Shown: piece by piece, positions 16,830 to 26,100 of the stretch
Position numbering within the stretch: position 1 is the stretch's first letter
How the letters are laid out: each line of letters opens with the position of its first letter
Assembly: GCF_014695975.1 (NCBI RefSeq)
Contig: NZ_JACJPI010000088.1
Location: 24,821-88,820 of the forward strand
Reading direction: 5' to 3'
DNA: 64,000 nucleotides
From: Leptolyngbya sp. FACHB-321
GTDB lineage: Bacteria; Cyanobacteriota; Cyanobacteriia; Leptolyngbyales; Leptolyngbyaceae
Position numbers and translations under genes: made by a program
Notes under the pieces: generated by a model
Told to the model about the DNA's origin: nothing
The model's database searches: none
Seen by the model: only the letters and a program-made list of their open reading frames with translations

Positions 16830-18779
16830 TTAAGCTTGTGGCAAGCTCATCAATTCTGCTGTAGGCATTTCGTTGCCGTCAGCAGAATCTTTTCCCATGT
16901 CCAAATAAGGATGAAGCGATTGTTGCATCAATGTGAGGCTGCATAGCAAGGTAATTTTTTCTTGCTCTAGCAATCCGATAATGTGACGGGTGTTGTGGCG
17001 ATCGACAACAGGTAGTTGATGCAACCCTCTGGCTGACATCCGGGCAAGCGCGTCCTGAATTCGTTCATCCTCATGAGCGTAGAGCAGATCCTTCGTGCAA
17101 ATGTCGTCCAACGTCTGAGTTGTTAAATCAATGACCGGGCGATCGCTAGCAGCATGGGTATGGCAATAAGTTTCCCAGCGGGAAATGGCACGATGAATAT
17201 CCTGAAGCGTCACGAGACCAATCAGTTGCTCAGAGGCATCTACCACCAGCGCACTGCGAGATTGATGGGTTGTTAAAGCTAAACCAGCTTTGAGCACTGG
17301 CATAGTACTGGGCAACGACAGAAACGTTTGATGCATCGCCTGAACAACTAGTAACTGATGCAGCACATCCGCATTGTGATCGGGTGAATTGGCTAAGCTC
17401 GTTGACTGAATGGTTGAGAGGTTGCGGTCAAGTGGCTTTAGGCGATCAACCAGCCAAACGCTCAAGCCCACAGCCGCCATCAGCGGCAGAATGATGCGGT
17501 AATCACGGGTCAACTCAAACAGCAGCAAAATCGCAGTCAATGGTGCGCGGGCGCTAGCTGCTAGCACTGCTGCCATACCCACCATGGCATAGGCTGGGGG
17601 TGCCGCAATACTACCCAGTGAGAGCGGCAGCACAAGCGCCATCAACTTGCCATAAGCGGCACCGAGAGATGCACCCAAGAACATCGCAGGCGCGAATAAC
17701 CCGCCCACTAGCCCACTGCCCAGACTGATAGCTGTTGCTGCCAACTTAAGTACCAGCAAACTCAACAGTAACGGCAACGAAAACTGTACATCCCGCAGCA
17801 TCGCTTCTATAGTTTCATAGCCGATACCAAGAATTTGGGGAAATTGCAATGCGATCGCGCCAACACAAAAACCACCGATTGCCGGACGCAGCAGCATGGG
17901 TACTCGACTCATCCAGCCCATACCTGGAATTCGCCCATCGAAAAACTGCTGGGCGCGTTGAATAGACTGGGTATAGGCGATCGACACCAAACTAGCAAAC
18001 AGCCCTAACCCTAGATACAACGGTAGCTCTAAGGGACTCCGCACCTCATAACTTGGCAATGTAAATGGTGGCTGCCCACCTAGCCCAATTTGAGCAATCA
18101 ACGCTGCCACGACTGCTGACAACAGCACGACGCTGACGGCAGAGGTTGCAAACGTCGTGCCCAACACTACTTCCAGCGCAAAAAAGACACCTGCGATCGG
18201 CGCATTAAAGCCTGCTGCCAGGCCGGCGGCAGCACCTGCCCCTAGCAAGAGACGCTGGCGCTCCTTCGACATTTGTAGTGCTTGCCCAACAATCACGCCA
18301 ATGTTGGCACCGATTTCAACGCTTGGACCCTCAGGACCCAAAGATGCGCCTGTTCCTAACGACACTGATGCTGCAACAGCTTTCCCACTGGCTCGTAATG
18401 GCGAGACGCTATCCAGTCCCTGAGATGCTGAAATCAACGCGGACAAGTTCGGTCCAAAATCCTGGAGCCACCAGCGCATAATCCCTACAAGTAGCCCACC
18501 GAGCACCGGAATGCAGGCAAGTGTCCAAAAACCCAGCGGCACAATCAATCCCATCACATCCTCTAGCATCAGGCTGTGAATGTGCTGAATGAGGTAATGA
18601 AAAAGCACCACAGCACAGCCCGTGCCACTACCAATAACCAGTGCCAACAGCAGCACGAGGGTTTCAGGCGCAGGTTGCAGGCGGTTCAGCGTGCTGGCAA
18701 GCACAGGCTTTGGTGGACTCAGCACAGTCGCTGGCGGTGTCTGAGGTGTCAGAACGTTGGGAGAAGGGCTGGCAGTCAT
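16830..18779 (-). CDS. ClC-family chloride channel/antiporter with C-terminal CBS pair
   Basis: This 649-aa membrane protein has a ClC transport domain at about residues 35-460 and two CBS domains at about 475-620. The selectivity-filter region GTGASLGPEGPSVEIG carries the gating glutamate (Glu150) in a GPEGP form instead of the common GREGP. A second filter segment, GGLFAPAMFLGASLG, is present. CBS domains in this family usually bind adenine nucleotides and tune gating. Whether it is a Cl-/H+ antiporter or a channel cannot be settled by eye. The gene converges on the cyAbrB/small-protein pair with only 15 bases between stop codons. Confidence 0.88.
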   Translation of the reverse strand: MTASPSPNVLTPQTPPATVLSPPKPVLASTLNRLQPAPETLVLLLALVIGSGTGCAVVLFHYLIQHIHSLMLEDVMGLIVPLGFWTLACIPVLGGLLVGIMRWWLQDFGPNLSALISASQGLDSVSPLRASGKAVAASVSLGTGASLGPEGPSVEIGANIGVIVGQALQMSKERQRLLLGAGAAAGLAAGFNAPIAGVFFALEVVLGTTFATSAVSVVLLSAVVAALIAQIGLGGQPPFTLPSYEVRSPLELPLYLGLGLFASLVSIAYTQSIQRAQQFFDGRIPGMGWMSRVPMLLRPAIGGFCVGAIALQFPQILGIGYETIEAMLRDVQFSLPLLLSLLVLKLAATAISLGSGLVGGLFAPAMFLGASLGAAYGKLMALVLPLSLGSIAAPPAYAMVGMAAVLAASARAPLTAILLLFELTRDYRIILPLMAAVGLSVWLVDRLKPLDRNLSTIQSTSLANSPDHNADVLHQLLVVQAMHQTFLSLPSTMPVLKAGLALTTHQSRSALVVDASEQLIGLVTLQDIHRAISRWETYCHTHAASDRPVIDLTTQTLDDICTKDLLYAHEDERIQDALARMSARGLHQLPVVDRHNTRHIIGLLEQEKITLLCSLTLMQQSLHPYLDMGKDSADGNEMPTAELMSLPQA

Positions 18780-19691
18780 CAGGCTAAGAGCGATTATGAG
18801 ATCAGAGTTAACTTTTATTGCTAGTTTTATCTTCGCTTATTTCTACGATCGCTTCCGGGGAGAACGTCTTCATAAGGTGCTGAAAGAGCTGAACCCTAAT
18901 GCCCTTGTTCAGTTCAACCGCTAAAGCGCTAATTTTGCAGGGCTGTGTAATCCAACAAGCTTCTGATCAGTCCTGTTAGTAACGCCATCCTTTAACGTCG
19001 CCAAAGACAGCTAAGTTGCTGCTGACTACAAGCCGAAGTTTGGAGAAAATCGTACTTGCTGCAAAGTCACTCTTGCTTCAAAATCACTCAGGGACGATCG
19101 TAAAATGAGCTTGCCTAACCCCCAACAAACATCGCTGCTGTTTAGATGAAGAAACTTAAATGGGTACTCTGACAGTACTGCCAACTCTAGGTAACGCAAG
19201 CTACACTAAGCGAGGCAATTGTTCTAGCCAATTAAAAGCTCTACCTAGGCATAGTTAATACCTTTAGTCGATGCTCTCAATCGACATGATACAGCGCCTT
19301 ATAGCCAGCACTACCTGCCTCAACTATGAAGCTTCAAGCGAGAAACCTGGATGGAAGCAAAACCTGAAAACACTTTTTATGCCTGGTCAAAGCATTCTTG
19401 TGTCAACGACGCAACCATTAGGCTACAACTCGAAGCATAAATTTAAGGAAAATTTGGGCTAGATGATTCAAGTGTACATCCCGCAAGGGTCTGTATACTG
19501 GTACTTAGAGCTTATATCGAGAAAATTTATACGCTTGAACGTTACGAGCTTAACGGATACGAAATAGTCTTTTGAGAGCTGAGGCTATAGTCATCCGCTG
19601 AGGCAAGAAAATGCTCCTTGTGACCAACTGTTTGCAAAATAACGCCTGTCGATTTGATCTAAGTAAGCCTCTGTAGTGATAGACGATTTAG
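18780..19691. other. Intergenic region, no gene recognised
   Basis: About 0.9 kb between divergent genes. A 63-codon frame at 19271-19462 has no recognisable motif and no clear ribosome site. No tRNA-like T-loop or terminator was found by eye. Confidence 0.4.
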
Positions 19692-20087
19692 ATGAACGCT
19701 CATACCTTTGACACGCCTTCTCCAATCTGTCCAATCTGTCACCGTGCTGGTGTTATTAAGCCCCATAAACTTTTGCGCGGGCTGCTAACGTGTCAAAACT
19801 GTCGCGAACGCTTGGTAGTGAGTTGGAGCGGTCATTATGTGCGTGACCCCTTTACTCTCAGCAATCTACCAACTGGACATCGGCTACGCCGCGAAAGCCG
19901 TCCTCTTGCCCGCGTTCGACGTGACTTTAGGTTGAGTGGGCTTTCGGCTGTTTGGACTGTTTTAGGAAGCGCTATTTTTATGGGCACTGCCTTGTTCCTA
20001 ATCCAAAATGCGCCGATCAAGCAAGAGCCTGCGGCTCGACCTGCACTACCGCTTGTAGACGTTGAACGACCACCAAAGCAACCTTGA
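19692..20087 (+). CDS. Zinc-ribbon membrane protein of unknown function
   Basis: This is a 131-aa protein. A four-cysteine zinc ribbon is visible at the N terminus (C13-x2-C16 and C34-x2-C37), followed by a basic region. One transmembrane helix lies at about 82-105, with a short Pro-rich tail. The likely topology is cytoplasmic ribbon, single span, external tail. I do not recognise a named family. It converges on the 125-aa gene. Confidence 0.6.
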   Translation: MNAHTFDTPSPICPICHRAGVIKPHKLLRGLLTCQNCRERLVVSWSGHYVRDPFTLSNLPTGHRLRRESRPLARVRRDFRLSGLSAVWTVLGSAIFMGTALFLIQNAPIKQEPAARPALPLVDVERPPKQP

Positions 20088-20132
20088 TCAAAAAGACTCT
20101 GAGTACAAGCCACGGTGCGTTAATACAGGAAC

Positions 20133-20510
20133 TTAACGGTTGCCTAAATTTAGCTTTGCTTGTTGTTCAAACCAGTCAATAACCTGAGCCAATCCGATTG
20201 CCTCGATCGGTACACCTGCCGCCGCCGCCATTTGTCTCAACGGTTTCATCGACGCAATGACCAACTGCGAGAAAAACTGCCGAAACTCGCGATCGACCCC
20301 TGCTTGTAAGCTCTCATCCTGGTAAACCCAAGCTTCAATCTGCTGCGGGTCTAACTGCACAATGGTGACCCCATTCGCTTGAGCGATTTGCTTGAGCGAT
20401 CGCAGCGCATAAATTGCCACTCGCGCCGAAAACTTTTCCCGCGAAGTTAGCAGTGCCTTATCTACCTCCGCACATTCTTCTGGTGTTAGAAATTCATTGG
20501 ATGGTTGCAT
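20133..20510 (-). CDS. Conserved-looking hypothetical protein with internal duplication
   Basis: This is a 125-aa soluble, mostly helical protein. Two halves resemble each other. Residues 22-66 contain LRSLKQIAQANGV and IEAWVYQ. Residues 74-118 contain MKPLRQMAAAAGV and VIDWFEQ. ATG 20510 is chosen over a GTG five codons upstream, which lies inside repeat-like DNA. It may be the last gene of a sufR-led minus-strand unit, but no functional link is visible. Confidence 0.55.
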   Translation of the reverse strand: MQPSNEFLTPEECAEVDKALLTSREKFSARVAIYALRSLKQIAQANGVTIVQLDPQQIEAWVYQDESLQAGVDREFRQFFSQLVIASMKPLRQMAAAAGVPIEAIGLAQVIDWFEQQAKLNLGNR

Positions 20511-20516
20511 GGAAGG

Positions 20517-20556
20517 GTTCAGCACTCAGCGATCAGCAGTCAGCTATCAGCTTAAG
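20517..20556. repeat. Heptamer-type short repeat run (CAGCGATCAGCAGTCAGC style)
   Basis: Back-to-back variants of TCAGC/CAGTCAGC fill the gap between two minus-strand genes. Similar runs occur at about 30935-30975 and 35448-35470, and inside a gene at 2531. Confidence 0.55.
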
Positions 20557-20908
20557 TGGATAAGGTGTACAGAGTAAATCGATCTTCTGGATCATCTTTG
20601 ATAAGGAGTTGCATATTCTGAGGCTCTTGCCACGGTTGCGCTTTGACAACCTCAACGAACTCACTAATTTTTAAGAAGTTGTAAGCTCCACCGTATATAC
20701 GGGACTGCATCGGCTTCCCAGTGTTGACATACTCGTCCCATCTGTTCAAAGATTGCTGATTGTTCTTTATCAACCAAGCATTAATAGTCCTTAGCGGTAG
20801 TGGTTCTTCAACTGATTCTCCATTTTCATCAGCTTCAATTGGCTCCATGTAATCTGCCCAAACTTCTCCCAGGCTAAATATAAGAAGCACATCTGTTACC
20901 CAACTCAT
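20552..20908 (-). CDS. Hypothetical protein, possibly immunity-protein-like
   Basis: This 118-aa acidic soluble protein starts MSWVTDVLLIFSLGE (ATG 20908). It contains INAWLIKNNQ, IYGGAYNFLKISEFVEVV and a C-terminal KDDPEDRFTLYTL. The size, acidity and the GGAYN-F...F-x-E-V-V pattern recall small SMI1/immunity-like single-domain proteins seen in many bacteria, but I cannot name a family. No toxin gene lies adjacent. It is 28 bases downstream of sufR on the same strand. Confidence 0.5.
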   Translation of the reverse strand: MSWVTDVLLIFSLGEVWADYMEPIEADENGESVEEPLPLRTINAWLIKNNQQSLNRWDEYVNTGKPMQSRIYGGAYNFLKISEFVEVVKAQPWQEPQNMQLLIKDDPEDRFTLYTLST

Positions 20909-20936
20909 TGGCAAGAACCTCTTTGCTTGCTAAAAG

Positions 20937-21590
20937 CTACTTGGGTTGAATCAAATAGCCACAGCGGTGTTCGCCGTTGACAAGCCAGTGAGTGCGTTCG
21001 ACCTTGCAATCGAGAGCGGCGGCAAACATTTCCAGTTCGTGACCACAAACACTAGGGAAGGACTCAGCAATGTGAGAGATAGCGCAGTTATACTCTGTCA
21101 GGATAAAGCGATCGCCCTGTTCTACAGCAGCGCCATTCACATCAACGGGATGGCACTCTGCCATATAGCCTTCAGCAAGGCGAAGTGCAACTAGCTGGTC
21201 CACTCGTTCTTTGAGAGAACCGTTGCCGAGGCGATCGCGGTACTCCAGCGCTTTACGTTCCCACTGTTTCCGCAGAATAGAGCCCATCTGGTCTGCGCCC
21301 ACCGTTGCCGCCAATGTGTCTAAGAGCGAAACGGCGAAATCATCGTAGCGATCGGGAAAGCGATCGCGCCCTGCTTGGCTAAGTGTGTAGCTGTAGTTGG
21401 GGCGACCCATGCCCGTTTGAATCACCTGATGGACAATCAAGCCATCCGCTTCTAAATCCTTTAAGTGTCGTCGAATGCCTTGCGGGCTGACGTGTAGCTG
21501 TTCAGCCAACTCCTGTACTGTTGACTGTCCTTGCTTGAGCAAGTGGTGCAAAATGTCTTGTTTTGTGGAGGGTTGTTGGACAGTTGTCAT
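20937..21590 (-). CDS. sufR: SufR, Fe-S cluster-responsive repressor of the suf operon
   Basis: This 217-aa DeoR/MarR-like winged-helix repressor senses Fe-S status. Seen: an N-terminal HTH (STVQELAEQLHVSPQGIRRHL, about 23-43) with a beta-wing at GMGRPNYSYTL. C-terminal cysteines C169, C182, C195 and C210, plus C146, lie in the region that ligates a [4Fe-4S] cluster in known SufR proteins. ATG 21590 is preferred; the frame runs 12 codons further without similarity. It is divergent from ftrC-sufBCDS. Two CAAC-N6-GTTG operators in the shared region indicate both autoregulation and repression of suf. Confidence 0.92.
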   Translation of the reverse strand: MTTVQQPSTKQDILHHLLKQGQSTVQELAEQLHVSPQGIRRHLKDLEADGLIVHQVIQTGMGRPNYSYTLSQAGRDRFPDRYDDFAVSLLDTLAATVGADQMGSILRKQWERKALEYRDRLGNGSLKERVDQLVALRLAEGYMAECHPVDVNGAAVEQGDRFILTEYNCAISHIAESFPSVCGHELEMFAAALDCKVERTHWLVNGEHRCGYLIQPK

Positions 21591-21763
21591 TCTTTTCCCA
21601 GCGGTAAAGCTGACAGCTAAGTTCACATGGCTTTACTAAAACAGCGATCGACTACGGGAGCACGGCTACGACAACCTGATATTACAACGACTTAAACACA
21701 CAATCGTCTTGCCCTAAGCCATAGTCCTCAATGCCTTATTTAAGGTTCTGCTTTCGACTTTGG

Positions 21764-21777
21764 CAACAACATTGTTG
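21764..21777. promoter_or_regulatory. SufR operator 1
   Basis: CAACAACATTGTTG is a perfect CAAC-N6-GTTG inverted repeat, the published SufR-binding consensus. It lies between sufR and ftrC, 174 bases upstream of the sufR start. Confidence 0.85.
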
Positions 21778-21803
21778 CTAAAGTGCTTTACAATATGATT
21801 AAG

Positions 21804-21817
21804 CAACATCTATGTTG
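21804..21817. promoter_or_regulatory. SufR operator 2
   Basis: CAACATCTATGTTG is a second perfect CAAC-N6-GTTG site, centred 40 bp from the first (about four helical turns, same DNA face). It is 42 bases upstream of the ftrC ATG, so probably overlaps the ftrC-suf promoter. Confidence 0.87.
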
Positions 21818-21859
21818 TTTTAATTATAGAATCGATCCGTTGTCTTGTCGCGCTGCCTC

Positions 21860-22252
21860 ATGAACCCAGACACTCAACCTAATCAATCTGCCTCCCCTAA
21901 AGCGGCTCAGTCCACTGATAAAAGCCTCGAAGCGATGAGGCACTTCTCTATTACCTATGCTAAGCGAACCGGCACCTATTTCTGCGTTGACCCTGGCGTG
22001 ACGGCAGTTGTGATTGAAGGCTTGGCAAAGCATAAAGATGATTTGGGTTCGCCCCTTTGCCCCTGCCGTCATTACGAGGACAAAGCGGCTGAAGTCGAAG
22101 CTGCTTACTGGAACTGCCCATGTGTACCGATGCGTGAGCGTAAAGAATGCCACTGCCTACTGTTTCTTACGCCCGACCATGATTTTGCAGGCGACCAGCA
22201 AGACATAACGTTTGATGAAATCAGAACGGTCACTAATCAGCAACACAGCTAG
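21860..22252 (+). CDS. ftrC: Ferredoxin-thioredoxin reductase catalytic subunit
   Basis: This 130-aa catalytic (beta) subunit passes electrons from ferredoxin to thioredoxin through a [4Fe-4S] cluster next to a redox-active disulfide. All six diagnostic cysteines are visible as CPC (67-69), CPC (86-88) and CHC (97-99), within LCPCRHYED and CHCLLFLTP. ATG 21860 is chosen over a TTG 15 bases upstream. It is the first gene after the SufR operators and runs in the same direction as sufBCDS, 74 bases before sufB. This makes an Fe-S enzyme part of, or at least co-regulated with, the Fe-S assembly operon. The variable FTR subunit gene is not in the window. Confidence 0.93.
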   Translation: MNPDTQPNQSASPKAAQSTDKSLEAMRHFSITYAKRTGTYFCVDPGVTAVVIEGLAKHKDDLGSPLCPCRHYEDKAAEVEAAYWNCPCVPMRERKECHCLLFLTPDHDFAGDQQDITFDEIRTVTNQQHS

Positions 22253-22326
22253 CAGTTCTGTAAGTTACGCTCCGCAAATTACTTTCTACCGACCCGATCC
22301 CCAACCTAGACCAGAGAACACTACCG

Positions 22327-23763
22327 ATGAGTCCAACTGTTCAAAACTTGGTTAACCAGCCTTACAAATACGGCTTCATTACTAACATTGAATCCGATAC
22401 GATACCGCGCGGGTTGAGTGAAGACGTTGTACGGCTGATTTCGGCGAAGAAAGAAGAGCCGCCATTCATGCTGGAGTTTCGCCTGAAGGCGTATCGTCAG
22501 TGGCTCAAGATGACGGAGCCGAACTGGCAGAATGCAACCTATCCAGCGATCGACTATCAGAACATCGTCTACTACTCCGCACCAAAGGTGAAGGAGAAAA
22601 AGAAGAGCCTGGAAGAGGTTGATCCTGAACTGCTGGATACCTTTGAGAAGCTAGGCATTCCGCTTTCGGAGCAAAAACGCTTGAGCAATGTGGCAGTGGA
22701 TGCCATTTTTGATAGCGTTTCGATCGCCACGACCTTCAAAGCAAAGCTAGCCGAAGAAGGGGTAATCTTCTGCTCCTTTGCAGAAGCGGTGCAAGAGCAT
22801 CCTGAACTGATCCAAAAGTACCTCGGTAGTGTGGTTCCTGCTGGCGACAACTACTTCGCGGCACTTAATTCTGCGGTCTTCAGTGATGGTTCTTTCGTCT
22901 ACATTCCCAAAGGCACAAAGTGCCCAATGGAGCTTTCGACCTACTTCCGTATTAACAATGGCGATTCAGGTCAGTTTGAACGGACGCTGATTGTGGCAGA
23001 AGAAGGTAGTTCAGTCAGCTATCTCGAAGGTTGCACTGCGCCAATGTTTGATACCAACCAGCTTCATGCTGCCGTAGTGGAACTGGTCGCGCTCGACAAC
23101 GCTGATATTAAGTACTCTACGGTGCAGAACTGGTATGCAGGCGACGCCAACGGCAAGGGCGGCATCTACAACTTTGTGACCAAGCGTGGCTTGTGTCAGG
23201 GCGTAAACTCCAAAATTTCCTGGACGCAGGTAGAAACAGGTTCCGCCATTACCTGGAAATACCCAAGCTGTGTGTTGGTGGGCGATAACTCTGTGGGTGA
23301 GTTTTACTCGGTCGCGCTGACGAATCACCATCAGCAGGCAGATACGGGCACCAAGATGGTTCACATTGGCAAGAATACGCGCAGCACCATTATTTCTAAA
23401 GGCATTTCGGCTGGACAGTCCAAAAACAGCTATCGCGGGTTGGTCAAGATTGGTCCTAAGGCAACAGGCGCACGGAACTATTCGCAGTGCGACTCTATGC
23501 TGATTGGCGACAAAGCTCAAGCCAATACCTTTCCCTACATCCAGGTGCAAAACAACAAAGGCAAAGTGGAACACGAAGCGTCAACGTCCAAGATTGGCGA
23601 AGACCAGTTGTTCTACTTCTCCCAGCGCGGTATCTCATCCGAAGACGCGATTTCGATGATGATTAGCGGTTTCTGTAAGGATGTGTTTAACCAGTTGCCG
23701 ATGGAGTTTGCAGTGGAAGCCGATCGCCTCCTCAGCCTCAAGCTCGAAGGTAGCGTTGGGTAA
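22327..23763 (+). CDS. sufB: Fe-S cluster assembly scaffold protein SufB
   Basis: This is the 478-aa subunit of the SufBC2D scaffold complex on which clusters are built in the cytosol. Seen: the typical cyanobacterial N terminus with NQPYKYGF, the beta-helix core, [11 protein letters not shown] with the conserved cysteine region, and the C-terminal [16 protein letters not shown] (with the conserved Glu/His region) and [14 protein letters not shown]. Full length. No intein or frameshift is present. Separated from sufC by 100 bases that hold a strong hairpin with a T-run. Confidence 0.95.
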   Translation: MSPTVQNLVNQPYKYGFITNIESDTIPRGLSEDVVRLISAKKEEPPFMLEFRLKAYRQWLKMTEPNWQNATYPAIDYQNIVYYSAPKVKEKKKSLEEVDPELLDTFEKLGIPLSEQKRLSNVAVDAIFDSVSIATTFKAKLAEEGVIFCSFAEAVQEHPELIQKYLGSVVPAGDNYFAALNSAVFSDGSFVYIPKGTKCPMELSTYFRINNGDSGQFERTLIVAEEGSSVSYLEGCTAPMFDTNQLHAAVVELVALDNADIKYSTVQNWYAGDANGKGGIYNFVTKRGLCQGVNSKISWTQVETGSAITWKYPSCVLVGDNSVGEFYSVALTNHHQQADTGTKMVHIGKNTRSTIISKGISAGQSKNSYRGLVKIGPKATGARNYSQCDSMLIGDKAQANTFPYIQVQNNKGKVEHEASTSKIGEDQLFYFSQRGISSEDAISMMISGFCKDVFNQLPMEFAVEADRLLSLKLEGSVG

Positions 23764-23785
23764 AGGCAGTGTTTAGTAGTTAGTT

Positions 23786-23852
23786 ATTGGCTATTAGTGC
23801 TGAAGGCGTGCTCTTGGTGGCTGATTGCCAGGCACTAATAGCTAATTTTTTT
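23786..23852 (+). terminator. Hairpin plus T-run between sufB and sufC (attenuator-like)
   Basis: Arms ATTGGCTATTAGTGC (23786-23800) and GCACTAATAGCTAAT (23832-23846) pair over 15 bp with one G-T, closing a 31-nt loop, and are followed by a run of seven T. It has the features of an intrinsic terminator in the middle of the suf operon. It may reduce sufC-sufD-sufS expression or process the mRNA. The loop flanks also look like degenerate TAGTTAG repeats. Confidence 0.6.
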
Positions 23853-23863
23853 AGAGGTTAAGG

Positions 23864-24649
23864 ATGATTAGCGAGAACAGCGAAGTGATTTTGTCCGTGC
23901 GGAATTTGACCGCCGACGTAGATGGGATTCAGATTCTGAAAGGGTTGAATCTGGAAGTAAAAGCGGGTGAAGTTCATGCCATTATGGGTCCCAATGGGTC
24001 TGGCAAAAGCACCTTTTCTAAAGTCCTAGCCGGTCATCCTGACTATATAGTGACGGGTGGCGAAATTAGCTTTCAGGGCAAAAACCTGCTGGAGCTAGAG
24101 GCAGAAGAGCGCGCACGATCGGGCATTTTCCTTGCCTTCCAATACCCCATTGAAATTCCTGGCGTCAGCAATCTCGACTTTCTGCGCGTTGCCTACAATT
24201 CCAAACGCAAGCACCAAGGTTTAGAAGAACTGGATGCGTTCGATTTTGATGATCTGGTGCGGCAAAAGCTGGATATTGTCAAAATGGACCCTGCGTTCCT
24301 TAGCCGCAGCCTGAATGAGGGCTTTTCGGGCGGTGAGAAGAAGCGCAACGAGATTCTTCAAATGGCGATGTTGGAACCAACGCTAGGCATCCTGGACGAA
24401 ACGGATTCGGGGTTGGATATCGATGCACTCAAGATTGTGTCGAATGGCGTGAATCAACTGGCAAACGCAGACAATGCGATCGTCCTGATTACTCACTATC
24501 AGCGCTTGCTCGACTACATTACGCCTGATTATGTCCATGTCATGGAAGGCGGACGCATTCTCACTACAGGTGGCAAGGAACTGGCGCTAGAGTTAGAAGC
24601 CCGTGGCTACGACTGGGTGCGTGAAGAGGAGGCAGTAGCAGCACAATGA
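23864..24649 (+). CDS. sufC: Fe-S assembly ATPase SufC
   Basis: This 261-aa ABC-type soluble ATPase of the SufBC2D complex shows Walker [10 protein letters not shown], the Suf-specific signature [10 protein letters not shown] and Walker [13 protein letters not shown], followed by VLITHYQR with the switch His. Length and motifs are canonical. The stop overlaps the sufD start by 4 bases (ATGA), indicating coupled translation. Confidence 0.95.
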   Translation: MISENSEVILSVRNLTADVDGIQILKGLNLEVKAGEVHAIMGPNGSGKSTFSKVLAGHPDYIVTGGEISFQGKNLLELEAEERARSGIFLAFQYPIEIPGVSNLDFLRVAYNSKRKHQGLEELDAFDFDDLVRQKLDIVKMDPAFLSRSLNEGFSGGEKKRNEILQMAMLEPTLGILDETDSGLDIDALKIVSNGVNQLANADNAIVLITHYQRLLDYITPDYVHVMEGGRILTTGGKELALELEARGYDWVREEEAVAAQ

Positions 24650-25989
24650 CAACTCAGTCTACTGTTTCTGATGTCGCACCAACAAACGGGAAGTTGAAGG
24701 TCGATCGAGCTACCTACCTTCAAAAGCTAGTGAGTTTGCGTCCAGAACTGGATGCATCAGCGGGTTGGTTAAACGTCATTCGCGATCGTGCCACTGCTAG
24801 GGTTCAAGAGTTGGCAATTCCGTCTACTCGAGACGAAGAATGGCGCTTCACTGATCTATCAGCCTTACTGCAAGTTACCTTCCAAGCAGTTAATGAGCTA
24901 GCGCCTACACTAGGGTTTGCTGCGATTCAGCCATTTATTCTGCCAGAAGCCGTGAGCAGCCGCCTGGTCTTTGTTGATGGACGCTACGACGCAGCGTTGT
25001 CGGCAGTCGATGATTTGCCCGATGGGATACTGGTTACTCATCTGGTTGCTGGCGCAGAACTCATTGAGCAACTGCCGCGTTATCTGGCACAGCAGCAGGG
25101 CGCAGAGGAAACATTCACAGCACTGAACACTGCTAACCTGAGCGATGGGGCCCTCGTTTGGGTAGAGAAAAATCAGGCGATCGCTCATCCCATTCAAATT
25201 CTGTACGTTTCAACTGCCACTCAGCCGACGATCGCCCATCCTCGCGCACTGGTTGTTGCAGAATCGGGTAGCAAACTGATGCTGGTTGAAGACTACGTCA
25301 CACTGTATGACGGCATTTACTGCACCAATCCTGTAACGGAAATCTGGTTGAGTGATAATGCAGAAGTGAACCACACCCGTATTCAGCGCGATAGCATTGA
25401 GGCGTTCCATATTGGTAAAACGGCTGTTTCGCAAGCGCGGGATTCTCGCTACACCTGTAATGCGGTGAGTCTTGGTGCGAAACTCTCTCGCCATAATTTA
25501 GAGGTTTACCACACTGGTGAGCAGACCGAAACAGCGTTGAACGGATTGACCATTATTAGTGGTGAACAGGTGGCGGATACGCATAGCACGATCGCCTACA
25601 CCCATCCCCACGGCAGCAGCAATCAGATTCATAAGTGCATTGTGGACGATCGTGCCCATGCAGTCTTTAACGGCAAAGTCTTCGTACCCAAAGCCGCCCA
25701 ACTTACGGATGCCAAACAACTAAGCAGCAACCTACTGCTGTCACCTAAAGCCCGGATCGATACTAAACCTCAGCTTGAAATTACCGCTGATAACGTGAAA
25801 TGTACTCACGGTGCCACGGTTAGTCAACTCGATAGCGATGAAGTCTTCTACCTGCAAAGCCGCGGTATCGATGAAGACAACGCCCGCAAATTGTTGACCT
25901 ATGCCTTCGCCTACGAAGTGATTCAAGAGATTCCCGTTGCATCGCTGAGAGAGAAGTTGGCGGCGATCGTTCGTACTCAGCAAACCTAA
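24646..25989 (+). CDS. sufD: Fe-S cluster assembly protein SufD
   Basis: This 447-aa SufB paralogue completes the scaffold. Seen: N-terminal helical part with [15 protein letters not shown], the beta-helix core and the C-terminal signature [19 protein letters not shown], which carries the conserved His used at the SufB-SufD interface, then [13 protein letters not shown]. It overlaps sufC by 4 bases and is followed at 112 bases by sufS. Confidence 0.93.
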   Translation: MTTQSTVSDVAPTNGKLKVDRATYLQKLVSLRPELDASAGWLNVIRDRATARVQELAIPSTRDEEWRFTDLSALLQVTFQAVNELAPTLGFAAIQPFILPEAVSSRLVFVDGRYDAALSAVDDLPDGILVTHLVAGAELIEQLPRYLAQQQGAEETFTALNTANLSDGALVWVEKNQAIAHPIQILYVSTATQPTIAHPRALVVAESGSKLMLVEDYVTLYDGIYCTNPVTEIWLSDNAEVNHTRIQRDSIEAFHIGKTAVSQARDSRYTCNAVSLGAKLSRHNLEVYHTGEQTETALNGLTIISGEQVADTHSTIAYTHPHGSSNQIHKCIVDDRAHAVFNGKVFVPKAAQLTDAKQLSSNLLLSPKARIDTKPQLEITADNVKCTHGATVSQLDSDEVFYLQSRGIDEDNARKLLTYAFAYEVIQEIPVASLREKLAAIVRTQQT

Positions 25990-25997
25990 AACTCTTT

Positions 25998-26033
25998 GTC
26001 TGTAGGGACGTTATATGTAATGTCCCTACAGAC
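25998..26033. repeat. Perfect 12-bp palindromic repeat between sufD and sufS
   Basis: GTCTGTAGGGAC (25998-26009) and GTCCCTACAGAC (26022-26033) enclose GTTATATGTAAT. The form TGTAGGGACGTTA...GTCCCTACA is, from memory, a frequent small dispersed palindrome in cyanobacterial genomes. A polypyrimidine stretch (26045-26100) follows. Confidence 0.75.
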
Positions 26034-26100
26034 GGCTAATCTAACCCTTATCCCTTATCCCTTCCGCTCCCCTTGCCCCTCATTCTCTCCCCCTTCTGCC

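Noticed and set aside
19271..19462. 63-codon plus-strand frame
   Set aside because: No motif and no ribosome site; composition not convincing.
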